This document shows, piece by piece, positions 51,491 through 60,270 of a stretch of DNA of 60,346 nt (positions within the stretch are counted from its first letter, which is position 1; each line of letters begins with the position of its first letter). The notes beneath the pieces are model-generated. The model did no database searches. It saw only the letters and a list, made by a program, of their open reading frames with translations, and was not told the DNA's origin. The stretch comes from an uncultured Clostridia bacterium (GTDB taxonomy: Bacteria > Bacillota > Clostridia > Peptostreptococcales > Acidaminobacteraceae). The DNA is taken from the NCBI GenBank assembly GCA_927417275.1, contig CAKMJV010000023.1, positions 1 through 60,346 of the forward strand, given 5' to 3'. A program made the position numbers and the translations under genes.

Positions 51491-52538
51491 TCAAGTGATG
51501 CGCAAGTACGGTGCAAGTGATTCGATTATCAAAGAAGCAACAGAACATGAGGGATTATTCTTAGGACGCGTTTTGTCGCAGTCCAAAGATGTTTATCGCG
51601 TCGTGACGGAACAGAGTGAATTTTTTGCTGAAGTATCCGGTAAATATCGATTTCAAGTGAGAAACCAAAGCGATTATCCTGCTGTGGGTGACTTTATTAT
51701 GCTTGATCGTGAATCGGGCGAAAATGGAAACGGCATCATTCATCATGTGCTTTCCAGAAGAAGTGCTTTTATTAGAAAGGCAGCTGGGAAGTCTGGTGAT
51801 GAGCAGTTGGTGGCAACAAATGTAGATACCACATTTATTTGTATGTCAGTTAACAGCGATTTTAATCTGCGTCGGTTGGAACGCTATTTGGTGCTCGTAT
51901 GGGAAAGTGGTTCCACACCAGTGGTGGTTTTAACGAAGATTGATTTATGCGAAGATGTTTACAGTTTGTTTCGAGCGGTTGACGCAGTGGGTATGGGCGT
52001 AGATATTCTAGGCATCTCCACTGTTGCAAACGAAGGATTTGATGATGTGATGTCTTATTTTTCAAAGGGCAAGACGGTTGCATTATTAGGGTCATCTGGC
52101 GTCGGTAAAACCACACTAATTAACTGGTTGACTGGACGAGAAACACTTCAAACACAGGCCATCAGAAATGATGATAAAGGACGACACACGACCACGAGAA
52201 GAGAACTCATCATGCTTCCACAGGGGGGGATGATCGTCGATACGCCTGGAATGCGTGAAATCGGTTTATGGGATGCCGAAAGTGGTCTCGATAAGACGTT
52301 TAATGATGTCGAAGCCTATTTTGAAACGTGTCGTTTTCGGGACTGTACGCACACAAGTGAACCAGGCTGTGCCGTATATGCTGCGATTAATGCAGGTGCA
52401 TTGTCTGAAAAAAGATGGCAATCCTACTTGAAACTTAAAGTTGAAGATGCCTATTCTGAGAATCGAGCAGATTATATAAAAATGAAAAACGAAAAATTTA
52501 AGAACATTTCAAAACACAATAGATCTTTAAAAAAATAA
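51483..52538 (+). CDS. rsgA: Ribosome small-subunit-dependent GTPase RsgA
   Basis: A 351-residue circularly permuted GTPase, starting at ATG 51483 with GGGAGGTG upstream. An N-terminal OB fold precedes the G domain, whose order is G4 (VLTKIDL), G1 (GSSGVGKTTLIN) and G3 (DTPGMREIG). A zinc knuckle follows: CRFRDCTHTSEPGC. RsgA checks late 30S subunit maturation. It overlaps the RNHCP gene by 8 bp and is closed by a terminator. Confidence 0.95.
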   Translation: MCDQVMRKYGASDSIIKEATEHEGLFLGRVLSQSKDVYRVVTEQSEFFAEVSGKYRFQVRNQSDYPAVGDFIMLDRESGENGNGIIHHVLSRRSAFIRKAAGKSGDEQLVATNVDTTFICMSVNSDFNLRRLERYLVLVWESGSTPVVVLTKIDLCEDVYSLFRAVDAVGMGVDILGISTVANEGFDDVMSYFSKGKTVALLGSSGVGKTTLINWLTGRETLQTQAIRNDDKGRHTTTRRELIMLPQGGMIVDTPGMREIGLWDAESGLDKTFNDVEAYFETCRFRDCTHTSEPGCAVYAAINAGALSEKRWQSYLKLKVEDAYSENRADYIKMKNEKFKNISKHNRSLKK

Positions 52539-52541
52539 TGC

Positions 52542-52581
52542 AAAAGGGATATGGGAGCGCATGCTTTCATGTCCTTTTTAT
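52542..52581 (+). terminator. Terminator after rsgA
   Basis: AAAAGGGATATG (52542-52553) pairs with CATGTCCTTTTT (52569-52580), 12 bp including two G-U pairs, around a 15-nt loop, with the T run forming the 3' arm. Confidence 0.7.
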
Positions 52582-52679
52582 TACGCAGTAGCAGAAGCGT
52601 AGGATTAGACAACTTCGTTCATCGCGTATATACTAAGAGTTAAGATGAAAGCATATCTGTGAATGAGATTGGAGTATAT

Positions 52680-54311
52680 ATGTTTGAAGAACAAGTAAAA
52701 TCACTGTTTTTGCGATTGGTTGCAACACAAAGTGATACGAACACCCAAAGAGAAACGTATATTGAAGAGCAAATATTAAACTGGATTAAAGAGCAACCTT
52801 ATTTTAGTGAAAACCATGAATTCTGTGGGACCTATCCATTAGTGGATGATCCTTATGGAAGAAATGTTATATGGTCTTTGGTTAAGGGCAAAGGAAGCAA
52901 AACGGTGGTTTTAATACATCATCATGACGCCATAGATATCGAAGAGTATGGTAAACTTAAAAGCGTCGCTTTAAGACCGGACGAACTCGCGCAGGCACTT
53001 GAAACGCGAACGATTCCTGAACAAGCCAGAATCGATTTAAACTCGGGAGAATGGACCTTTGGAAGAGGCGTCGCTGATATGAAATCTGGCGCAGCGATAC
53101 AACTGGTCTTAAGTGCGCACTTTTCTGAGTTGGAAGACTTTGAGGGAAATATTCTTCTGCTAAGTGTACCCGATGAAGAAGCTTTATCGCGCGGCATGTT
53201 AACGGCCATCCATGTGATGAATGAGTTAAGGGACAAACATCAACTTGAGTACGTAATCACCATTAACAGCGAACCGTACTTTAACCAGACAAAAGGAAAA
53301 GCGATTTTTTATGAAGGTTCTGTAGGCAAAGTTATGCCTGTACTGTATGTAAAAGGTGTCAAAAGTCATATTGGTGAACCTTTTAATGGATTCAGCCCTT
53401 CGCTGGTTTTATCGGATTTACAAAAGAAGACAGAGTTAAATATTGACCTGTGTGATTTAATAGGAAAAGAAGCGACACCTCCACCGGTATGGGTTAATTT
53501 AAAAGATAGAAAAAAAGCATATGATGCGTCGATTCCTGAAGCGGCAACGGGCTATTTCAACTGGTTGACTTTTACGCGTTCGCCAAAGACGATTCTGGAC
53601 AAATTGGTTTCACTTGCCAATCGCTCTTTAAGAGACACGTTGATTCATTTTGAAGATGCGTATGAAAATTATTGTACTTTAACAGGAGAAATACCAGATA
53701 AAATAACGTTTAAACCCAATGTTTATACGTTTGAACAACTCTACCAAATGGCTGTTGATCAAAAGGGCGAGCGATTTTTATCGGATTATTTAGCGTTTCA
53801 AGAAGACATTAATAAAATCTTGATAGAAAACACGATTACTTTACCCGAAGCGACCACCCGTTTAATAGATTACGTACAAGATGCTATTGATTTAGAAGGA
53901 CCTTCCATAATCGTTGCATTATCAGGTCCATATTATCCACATGTAAATAATAAATTCACTGAAACCAAATTACCATTTTCTTTGGAGACGTTTATTAACG
54001 AGATCTCTATAAAGCAGTACAATTTAACATTTGAATCTCAAGGTTATTTTATGGGCATTTCGGATTTGTCTTATGCAACTTGGTCAGGCAGTGATACGGA
54101 TATCGCTTTGATTAAAGCAAACAGCCCTGGTTGGGATACCTTGTACAAAATTCCCTTTAGAGCACTTTCACAGTTAAATATGCCTGTAATAAATATAGGG
54201 CCTTGGGGTAAAGATTTGCATAAAATAACGGAAAGGGTCTACACAAAAGATGTGTATGAGCGTATGCCGTTTCTTATTAAAGCATTAATTATAAAGTGTC
54301 TTGATTCATAA
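52680..54311 (+). CDS. M20-family peptidase (RocB-like)
   Basis: A 543-residue protein starting at ATG 52680. M20 features are GSKTVVLIHHHDAID (first metal His), FGRGVADMKSGAAIQLVL (bridging Asp) and LLSVPDEEALSRG (catalytic Glu pair). Length and layout match RocB, a peptidase-like protein linked with arginine use in Bacillus. Zinc sites look complete. No arginine genes are adjacent, so its substrate here is open. Confidence 0.87.
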   Translation: MFEEQVKSLFLRLVATQSDTNTQRETYIEEQILNWIKEQPYFSENHEFCGTYPLVDDPYGRNVIWSLVKGKGSKTVVLIHHHDAIDIEEYGKLKSVALRPDELAQALETRTIPEQARIDLNSGEWTFGRGVADMKSGAAIQLVLSAHFSELEDFEGNILLLSVPDEEALSRGMLTAIHVMNELRDKHQLEYVITINSEPYFNQTKGKAIFYEGSVGKVMPVLYVKGVKSHIGEPFNGFSPSLVLSDLQKKTELNIDLCDLIGKEATPPPVWVNLKDRKKAYDASIPEAATGYFNWLTFTRSPKTILDKLVSLANRSLRDTLIHFEDAYENYCTLTGEIPDKITFKPNVYTFEQLYQMAVDQKGERFLSDYLAFQEDINKILIENTITLPEATTRLIDYVQDAIDLEGPSIIVALSGPYYPHVNNKFTETKLPFSLETFINEISIKQYNLTFESQGYFMGISDLSYATWSGSDTDIALIKANSPGWDTLYKIPFRALSQLNMPVINIGPWGKDLHKITERVYTKDVYERMPFLIKALIIKCLDS

Positions 54312-54342
54312 ATAAAAATATAAAGCGTTATGGAGGTCTTAT

Positions 54343-55404
54343 ATGTTTTCGCCATTTTCACTATTTTTAAATCCAATGAAGCGTCTGTTCCTAATCAATT
54401 TTGAAAAGGATCCCGATGAAATATACATTGGCTTTGAACCCCAGTGGTTTGATGATTCCGATTATGGAACAGGCCTGAGAATAATCGCTTGGCGTAAAGA
54501 TGGTTTTGTGGATGTTTACCAACAACCAGGTCTAACGGTAGAAAAGAAAATAGATGTTGCTGCGAAGGGGCTGGCGGATACGTGTATCGTACCTTTGGAT
54601 AATGCAAGATTTAACGTGACGAAAAGTGGCGTTGACGTTGCGTTTAAATTTGAAGATAAAACGGGTCGAACCATTGAAGTGGAAATCGTAGAAAAAAGTC
54701 AGAAGCCGACACATCCATTTTCACTATTAGCACCCGTTGGTAGTTCATCTTTGAATCCTTCATCACTGCCGGTCTATTTTATGTTTAAATTTGATTTTGT
54801 ACGTAAAAAGCATACGCTAGTAAACATCAACATAAATGGTCGATCACATCAAGCAGACCCATTTGCATTTCCAATGAATGGTTCGCGTGTCTATTACATG
54901 CGCTACAGCGCAGATACGTTCTTAGTGGATTGGTGTCCAGCACAATCTCAGTGCCTTGAGCCTTTAACACTTAAAGATAACCGATATCTTGGAGTGGATG
55001 AAACTTGGTATGACTTAATAGAAGTTGATAAAAAATATGCGATTGCCAGTTTGCATGCCAGTGGAAATAACCATCCATTTAATGCGACGTTTAATCCACC
55101 TTTTCCAGAGTTAACCTCTATCTCAGATCAGGCGTCTTATACAGGTGATTTTGTGTTGGGTTCGGATGAATCTGTTGGTGAGGTTTGTGGTGTATATACA
55201 GTTTCTCGAACAGGTGATGCGATAGAAGTCACACTAAATCCTAATGGTGGATGGGTTCCACGGCCAAAAACATTTTTTCTAAAGTTTTTGTTCAGTGCGG
55301 TAAAGATGTTTTGTCAATGGCCAAAAACCTATCTTTGGACAGCGCAGATTAAACTTAATCATGAATCGCTTCCATATATGACATCCAAATGGACGCGTAT
55401 CTGA
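54343..55404 (+). CDS. Conserved protein of unknown function (353 aa)
   Basis: A 353-residue protein rich in strands and aromatic residues, with no signal peptide or membrane segment. I do not recognise the family. Features: YIGFEPQWFDDSDYGTGLRI near the start, FALASLHASGNNHPFNATFN-type sequence late and a C-terminal FKFLFSAVKMFCQWPKTYLW region. The pattern recalls large beta-barrel lipid-binding folds, a guess only. GGAGG precedes the ATG. It stands 31 bp behind the M20 gene and may be co-transcribed. Confidence 0.65.
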   Translation: MFSPFSLFLNPMKRLFLINFEKDPDEIYIGFEPQWFDDSDYGTGLRIIAWRKDGFVDVYQQPGLTVEKKIDVAAKGLADTCIVPLDNARFNVTKSGVDVAFKFEDKTGRTIEVEIVEKSQKPTHPFSLLAPVGSSSLNPSSLPVYFMFKFDFVRKKHTLVNININGRSHQADPFAFPMNGSRVYYMRYSADTFLVDWCPAQSQCLEPLTLKDNRYLGVDETWYDLIEVDKKYAIASLHASGNNHPFNATFNPPFPELTSISDQASYTGDFVLGSDESVGEVCGVYTVSRTGDAIEVTLNPNGGWVPRPKTFFLKFLFSAVKMFCQWPKTYLWTAQIKLNHESLPYMTSKWTRI

Positions 55405-55449
55405 TTAAATTAAGGATCACTTGAAAATGAAAATATAAGGAGCAATGTT

Positions 55450-55746
55450 ATGCAAACATGTGTATGTAGCAGTTGTAAGCACTTAAAGAGTTTTATTGAT
55501 GAAAATGCGTTGGAAGATAATAGCATAAATGAGGTGTGTGTATTTGGATATCCAGCGGAAGGTTGTTCTACCTGTGATTTAGAAGGCTGCGACCATACCT
55601 GTTCACATTACGAAGTAGAAGATTCGGAAGACGTTCAGGTTATAATGAAAAACTGCGCCATATGCAACAAAGCATTAGAAGTTGTAGAGGGTAGCTCAGA
55701 TGTAGAAGCGGTTTATTGTGTGCCATGTTATTTGAGTAAACATTAA
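55450..55746 (+). CDS. Cysteine-rich small protein (98 aa)
   Basis: Thirteen cysteines in 98 residues: CVCSSCKH at the start, CSTCDLEGCDHTCSHY in the middle and CAICNKA plus CVPCYLSKH at the end. The first two groups and the last two pairs look like two zinc-binding modules. The acidic linker between them has no known motif. AAGGAGC precedes the start. It lies between the 353-residue protein and a DUF5808-type membrane protein. Function unknown. Confidence 0.65.
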   Translation: MQTCVCSSCKHLKSFIDENALEDNSINEVCVFGYPAEGCSTCDLEGCDHTCSHYEVEDSEDVQVIMKNCAICNKALEVVEGSSDVEAVYCVPCYLSKH

Positions 55747-55758
55747 TTTGGAGGATTT

Positions 55759-56661
55759 ATGCATATAGTAGGGATCATACTGACAATATCCAATTTGTTT
55801 TTGATTTTAATTATGTGGGGCATGACCATCGGCATTCATAAACCTAAAAACGGGAAAATTTTCGGTATTAATATGCCAACCGACCGATTTAATGATGAGC
55901 GTGTTCTCGAAATCGTTAATTGGTATTTAAAACGTGATAAGTGGTGGTTTAGAATCGGACTTTTGACTGCTTTTTTACCGCTATATCGCACGCCTTATTA
56001 TTCTATTATTCATTCGATTTTCATTATTTGGACCACTGGAATAATCGTTTATAAGGGTAGAATTTTTGCAAAAACCATGAAAAAATTACGTGAGTTAAAA
56101 CAGACTTGTGGCTGGTTTGATCCTGTGAGAGACGAAGAAGAACAATACTGGTATGGTGGCGTTTTTTACAATAATCCAAATTCTAAAAAAATGTTTACCA
56201 GTAAATACCTAGTAGGCATGGGCTCAACTGTAAATCTTGCAACCAAAGGCGGTAAAATTTTCATGATCGTCACAGGGGTTATACTTGTGATCGCACTTAT
56301 ACCGACATGGGGACTGATATTAATAGATGACTTTGTTCCTCCAAGTATAAATCTTACCGATGATCGACTGATCATTAAAAGTGCTTTTAGTAAAGCATCA
56401 GCAGAATTTGATGAGATTGAATCCGTTTTATGGACGGATGCGCTTAAAATAGGCACAAAATCTAATGGTTCGTCTACAGCTCTGTATTCAAGAGGTACTT
56501 TTTTTGTTGGTGACTATGGTAAGAGTTATGTGTATAGATTTAAAGCATTTCCACAACTGATTGTAGTCGAAGTAAAAGACAGTAAACCCATAATCTTTAA
56601 CTTAAAGACTTTAGAAGAAACCGAAGCGATTTATCGCGAACTGCTTTTAAGAATAAAGTGA
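55759..56661 (+). CDS. Membrane protein with DUF5808-like and PH-like regions
   Basis: A 300-residue protein. Membrane segments lie at about 3-22, 64-82, 84-97 and 165-188. Between them is EEEQYWYGGVFYNNPNSKKM and VGMGSTVNLAT, the tell-tale DUF5808 pattern (Y/W-x-G-G-x-x-Y-x-N). The C-terminal 100 residues have the strand pattern of bacterial PH domains, as in DUF1648/SdpI-related proteins. A GGAGG lies 7 nt before the ATG. Likely an envelope-stress or regulator-linked membrane protein; role unknown. Confidence 0.72.
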   Translation: MHIVGIILTISNLFLILIMWGMTIGIHKPKNGKIFGINMPTDRFNDERVLEIVNWYLKRDKWWFRIGLLTAFLPLYRTPYYSIIHSIFIIWTTGIIVYKGRIFAKTMKKLRELKQTCGWFDPVRDEEEQYWYGGVFYNNPNSKKMFTSKYLVGMGSTVNLATKGGKIFMIVTGVILVIALIPTWGLILIDDFVPPSINLTDDRLIIKSAFSKASAEFDEIESVLWTDALKIGTKSNGSSTALYSRGTFFVGDYGKSYVYRFKAFPQLIVVEVKDSKPIIFNLKTLEETEAIYRELLLRIK

Positions 56662-56691
56662 CTTTAGTTCTTGATCAACGGAGGCGAGAAG

Positions 56692-57447
56692 ATGAATAAT
56701 AGATTACTTGAAGCAGATTTAAATGAGATTAAAGATGGATATCGTTTTCAGCCAGAAATTCAGTGCTATACCTGCCTAACCTGTGGTAAGACCTTTGAAG
56801 TGGGTGAAGTGTTCCAAATTAATACGCGTTGGTTTGATGCTTTAAGAGCAATAAAAGAACACGTGCAAACTGAACATGGTGGCGTCTTAGATCATCTTTT
56901 AGAGCTGGATAAAAAATATACGAATTTAACGGAAAAACAAATAAGTCTGGTAAAAAATCTAGCAAGTGGTATGACTGATAAAGAAATTGCCAAATCAAAT
57001 AATATCGCAGCAGCAACAGTTAGACATCAAAGATTTATGTTTAGAGAAAAAGCAAAACAGGCGAAAATCTATTTAGCAATTTATGAGTCGATGGAGCGCG
57101 CGACTTCGATGGTGTCAAATGACTCGCTGATGGACACGCATTTAGGTGCTGTAGCAGTGGATGAGCGGTACATTCTCACTGTTGAAGAGGACCAAAAAAT
57201 CATAGAGACTTACTTTAATTTCGATCATGGATTGAGATTGAATATGTTCCCATCAAAAGAAAAAAGGAAAATAGCGGTTTTAAGAAAAATCGTTACACAA
57301 TTTGAACCGTCAAAAGAATACTCAGAACAAGAGATGAATGAAATCCTTAGACAGATTTATGATGATGTATCCACCATTCGTCGCTACCTAATCGAATATG
57401 GCTTCTTTGAAAGAACAAAGGATGGTTCAAGATATTGGATAAAATAA
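56692..57447 (+). CDS. DUF2087-containing HTH regulator with N-terminal zinc finger
   Basis: A 251-residue protein starting at ATG 56692 behind GGAGGCG. Residues about 25-65 have CYTCLTCGKTF with a distant HVQTEH, a C2H2-like site. Residues about 80-130 form a LuxR-type HTH (LTEKQISLVKNLASGMTDKE, NNIAAATVRHQRF). Residues about 170-250 are DUF2087 (MFPSKEKRKIAVLRKIVTQF, then a YLIEYGFFERTKDGSRYW end). A transcription role is likely. Confidence 0.82.
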   Translation: MNNRLLEADLNEIKDGYRFQPEIQCYTCLTCGKTFEVGEVFQINTRWFDALRAIKEHVQTEHGGVLDHLLELDKKYTNLTEKQISLVKNLASGMTDKEIAKSNNIAAATVRHQRFMFREKAKQAKIYLAIYESMERATSMVSNDSLMDTHLGAVAVDERYILTVEEDQKIIETYFNFDHGLRLNMFPSKEKRKIAVLRKIVTQFEPSKEYSEQEMNEILRQIYDDVSTIRRYLIEYGFFERTKDGSRYWIK

Positions 57448-57465
57448 TAGAGTGGTAATATAGAT

Positions 57466-57501
57466 AACGCTTAATGCAGGTATTTGCATTAGCGTTTTTT
57501 T
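57466..57501 (+). terminator. Terminator between the two DUF2087 genes
   Basis: AACGCTTAATGCA (57466-57478) pairs with TGCATTAGCGTT (57485-57496) with one bulged T, followed by a run of T to 57,501. Confidence 0.8.
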
Positions 57502-57612
57502 ATTGTTTGCACTTGAATTTTGTTAAACGTTAAATTATAATTGTTTATATTAAAGGTGAACGAAAACGAGTTATGTTTGCGAATATCGCACACACTATGA
57601 AAGGGGATTTTT

Positions 57613-57873
57613 ATGGACTTATTAAAAAATTTTTTAGATGGACACGGTCGAGTGACTAAATGGCCATCAAAGCAACATTTGAAAGTTGAAGTTGTTAAGT
57701 ATATTGCCGATAAATTTGAAGATGATCAGATTTATACGGAAAAGGAAGTCAACGCAATCATATGCAAATGGCATACGTATGGCGATTATTTTATGTTAAG
57801 GCGTGGCATGATCGAATGTGGTTTGATGAAACGAACAAGAGATGGTGCACAGTATTGGAAAGTGATTCATTAG
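57613..57873 (+). CDS. Stand-alone DUF2087 protein
   Basis: An 86-residue protein made up of one DUF2087 domain: RVTKWPSKQHLKVEVVKYIA, YTEKEVNAIICKW, and LRRGMIECGLMKRTRDGAQY. It parallels the C-terminal domain of the preceding regulator and may be a paralogue that lost the HTH. AAAGGGG precedes the start. A terminator separates the two, so it is transcribed on its own. Confidence 0.82.
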   Translation: MDLLKNFLDGHGRVTKWPSKQHLKVEVVKYIADKFEDDQIYTEKEVNAIICKWHTYGDYFMLRRGMIECGLMKRTRDGAQYWKVIH

Positions 57874-57940
57874 AATCCTTAAAATGCATTCGTGTTAAAC
57901 TCAAATGAGTGGGTATAAGACTAATGAAAAGGAGGTTCAA

Positions 57941-58828
57941 ATGAAAAATATTCAATTAAACAGAATGAAAAATGATCAAGGTTTTATCGCAGCACTGGAT
58001 CAAAGTGGCGGGAGTACACCAAAAGCCCTCGAAATATACGGCATCCCTGAAAGCGCTTACTCAAATGAAGATGAAATGTATCACATGGTGCATCAAATGC
58101 GTTCACGCATTATGACCAGTCCGGCATTTAACAAAGAGCGAATTCTTGGTGCAATCTTATTTGAGAAAACCATGGATGCAAAAGTGGAAGGCCTTTATAG
58201 TGCAGATTATCTTTGGGAGAAGAAAGGCATCGTTTCATTTTTAAAAGTGGATAGCGGCCTTGCGGATGTCCAAAACGGCGTACAGTTGATGAAGCCTATA
58301 CCAAATCTTGAAGCGTTGCTTAAGCGTGCAAATGAACGGCACATATTCGGAACAAAGATGCGTTCAGTTATTAAAGAAGTAAATGAAGCGGGTATAAAAG
58401 CGATTGTCGATCAACAGTTCGAAATTGGTAAAATCATCAGTAGCGCGGGATTGGTTCCCATCATTGAACCAGAGGTTGATATTTATACGGTTAATAAAAA
58501 AGAAGCAGAAGCGATTTTAAAAGTAGAATTAATGCGACAAATTAAAGATTTAGATGCGTCTTGTCAAGTGATGTTAAAACTCACGATTCCAGATGAAGAT
58601 AATTTATATGCAGACATTATGAAACTACCAAATGTCGTAAGAGTGGTTGCTTTATCAGGTGGTTATTCCAGAGAAGATGCAAATGAAAAACTCGCTAGAA
58701 ATAATGGACTAATTGCTAGTTTTTCAAGAGCACTATCAGAAGGTTTAAGTGCAAATCAAAGTGATGAAGCATTTAACAAAATGATCGATCAATCGATTCA
58801 GAATATTTATGAAGCTTCAATAACGTAA
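57941..58828 (+). CDS. Class I fructose-1,6-bisphosphate aldolase
   Basis: A 295-residue enzyme of the Staphylococcus-type class I family. It has [20 protein letters not shown] near the start, [23 protein letters not shown] and [13 protein letters not shown], which holds strands of the barrel active site. It splits fructose 1,6-bisphosphate via a lysine Schiff base. ATG 57941 is preceded by AAGGAGG; the ATG at 57,905 is not. Confidence 0.92.
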   Translation: MKNIQLNRMKNDQGFIAALDQSGGSTPKALEIYGIPESAYSNEDEMYHMVHQMRSRIMTSPAFNKERILGAILFEKTMDAKVEGLYSADYLWEKKGIVSFLKVDSGLADVQNGVQLMKPIPNLEALLKRANERHIFGTKMRSVIKEVNEAGIKAIVDQQFEIGKIISSAGLVPIIEPEVDIYTVNKKEAEAILKVELMRQIKDLDASCQVMLKLTIPDEDNLYADIMKLPNVVRVVALSGGYSREDANEKLARNNGLIASFSRALSEGLSANQSDEAFNKMIDQSIQNIYEASIT

Positions 58829-58848
58829 ATTGATTTAGGAAAAATAGT

Positions 58849-58886
58849 AAGCCCTTGAGCATGAAAATACTCAAGGGCTTTTTTGT
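58849..58886 (+). terminator. Terminator after the aldolase gene
   Basis: AAGCCCTTGAG (58849-58859) pairs perfectly with CTCAAGGGCTT (58870-58880), with a 10-nt loop and a T tract. Confidence 0.88.
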
Positions 58887-58922
58887 TACTATGGACTCAG
58901 CGTTTGGGATTGAAAATACTTC

Positions 58923-58953
58923 TTGACTCTACCACCATGAGATTGTTTATAAT
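58923..58953 (+). promoter_or_regulatory. Promoter with 19-bp spacer before the GyrI-like gene
   Basis: TTGACT (58923-58928) and TATAAT (58948-58953) are separated by 19 bp, the long spacer typical of MerR-activated promoters. A weak dyad (CTC...GAG) sits in the spacer. No merR gene lies in the window. Confidence 0.45.
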
Positions 58954-58989
58954 GAGTTTAAAGATAATAATTTATTTTGGAGGTGTAAC

Positions 58990-59628
58990 ATGGCTTATGA
59001 CTTTAAAAAGGCATTAAAAGCATACTATATGCCGAAACAGGTACCAGAAATAATAACGATTCCATCTGCCAATTATATAGCCGTTCGAGGAAAAGGCGAT
59101 CCAAATCAAGAGGGTGGTACGTATGCACAAGCTTTAAGTGTCCTATATGCTATCGCATATACGATCAAAATGAGCTATAAAGGCTCACGTAAAATAGAAG
59201 GTTTTTTTGAATATGTTGTACCACCACTAGAAGGCTTTTGGTGGCAGGAAGGCGTCAAGGGTGTTGATTACAGTAATAAGGATACCTTTAACTGGATATC
59301 TGTGATTAGGTTGCCCGATTTTGTTACGCCAAGTGTTTTTAACTGGGCTGTTGATGAAGTGACTCGAAAGAAAAAAATAGATTGTGCGCTTGCTGAATTT
59401 CTAACAGTAGACGAGGGCTTGTGCGTTCAAATCATGCACATAGGTCCTTTTGATGATGAGCAAGCTACGGTAGCAATTATGAATGACTACTTAAATCAAA
59501 ATGGTTATGAGAATGATTTTTCGGATGCGCGATTACATCATGAAATCTATTTATCAGATATTAGAAAAGTGGAACCTTCAAAATGGAAGACAGTGATTCG
59601 TCATCCAATTAAACGCGCAAGTGTTTAA
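58990..59628 (+). CDS. GyrI-like small-molecule-binding protein
   Basis: A 212-residue protein of the GyrI-like/SOUL superfamily: ITIPSANYIAVRGKGDPNQE, YAQALSVLYAIAYTIKMSYK, VPPLEGFWWQ, and the DEGLCVQIMHIGPFDDEQAT strand pair that lines the ligand pocket. Such proteins bind or hydrolyse hydrophobic cations, or act as ligand domains of MerR/AraC regulators; here it stands alone without HTH. GGAGGTG precedes the start. Confidence 0.87.
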   Translation: MAYDFKKALKAYYMPKQVPEIITIPSANYIAVRGKGDPNQEGGTYAQALSVLYAIAYTIKMSYKGSRKIEGFFEYVVPPLEGFWWQEGVKGVDYSNKDTFNWISVIRLPDFVTPSVFNWAVDEVTRKKKIDCALAEFLTVDEGLCVQIMHIGPFDDEQATVAIMNDYLNQNGYENDFSDARLHHEIYLSDIRKVEPSKWKTVIRHPIKRASV

Positions 59629-59648
59629 ATTTAATTTTTAACCAATAA

Positions 59649-59725
59649 AACCGAGAAGTCCCCCAACTCTAAGCCGCCTTGCTCGTGAACGAGAGCGAAG
59701 GTGTGGGATGAATCGGTTGTTTTTT
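59649..59725 (+). mobile_element. IS200/IS605-type end structure
   Basis: AACCGA (59649-59654) pairs with TCGGTT (59713-59718) and a T tract follows. Inside are CCCCCA against TGGG, CCTT against AAGG and a central CTCGT-GA-ACGAG hairpin (59682-59693). This nested fold resembles the ends of IS605-family elements, where such structure serves as strand recognition and, next to tnpB, as guide-RNA scaffold. It lies just ahead of the truncated tnpA. Confidence 0.6.
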
Positions 59726-59782
59726 ATCCTAAAACATGGTAAAATATGATCAGTAGTAAAATCATGAAAGGACTGATTATAA

Positions 59783-60061
59783 ATGAAGTTAGACGGAAAT
59801 AACCATTCGGTGTTCTCAATGTATTATCACCTTGTTCTGGTAATTAAATATCGTCGTGCTGTACTAGATAAACCTGTATCCGAACGTGCAAAAGAAATTT
59901 TTGAGTATATTGCTATTAACTACAACATCACGCTGATAGAGTGGAATCATGACAAGGATCATGTGCATGTTCTTTTCAAAGCACATCCGAATAGTGAATT
60001 ATCAAAGTTCATTAATGCCTACGCTTCTGTCTCGAAAAAAATTTCTGTAAGACTTTTCTAA
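59783..60061 (+). pseudogene. tnpA: Truncated IS200/IS605 transposase TnpA
   Basis: Ninety-two residues of a Y1 HUH transposase that is normally about 130-150. The start NNHSVFSMYYHLVLVIKYRR and the HUH pair H60-V-H62 in HDKDHVHVLFKAHPN are intact. The family sequence stops matching after SKFINAYASVSKK, and the C-terminal helix with the catalytic Tyr is missing. The ORF then runs a few codons into opposite-strand tnpB sequence before TAA. It cannot be active. Confidence 0.88.
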
Positions 60062-60154
60062 ATTCATTTGAGCATTAGCAAGTGCTAGACTATCCACTTC
60101 TTTAAGCCAAGGGAATGCTTCTTTGTATTGTGCCGGTGTGTTAGTTAGTGATTG
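60028..60154 (-). pseudogene. tnpB: Fragment of tnpB (IS605 OrfB), N-terminal part
   Basis: Read on the minus strand, this gives LTNTPAQYKEAFPWLKEVDS, LALANAQMNLEKSYRNFFRD. This is the conserved N-terminal section of IS605 TnpB proteins (usually WLKEVDS...ALxNLxxAYKNFF). It has no start and is cut at about 60,030 where the sequence passes into tnpA, opposite in direction. About 40 of roughly 370 residues remain, so it is inactive debris. Confidence 0.75.
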
Positions 60155-60270
60155 TCCAGTTCATTAGTAAACCGTTCTGTCCATTCTTGGAGATACACAA
60201 TCGCACTAATAATTGGGCGATGGCTGTAAACATTAGCCCCTTCGATTGTTTGGATTTCTCTAATCTCCAT
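60145..60270 (-). pseudogene. N-terminal fragment resembling cyanophycin synthetase
   Basis: ATG at 60268-60270 on the minus strand, with AAGGAGG 13 nt upstream, opens MEIREIQTIEGANVYSHRPI. This resembles the start of clostridial cyanophycin synthetases (CphA-like Mur ligases). After 41 residues the frame meets TAA (60145-60147), just where the tnpB fragment begins in another frame. A full enzyme would be near 880 residues. The gene has apparently been cut off by an IS-linked rearrangement. The remaining 60,271-60,346 is its leader. Confidence 0.65.
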
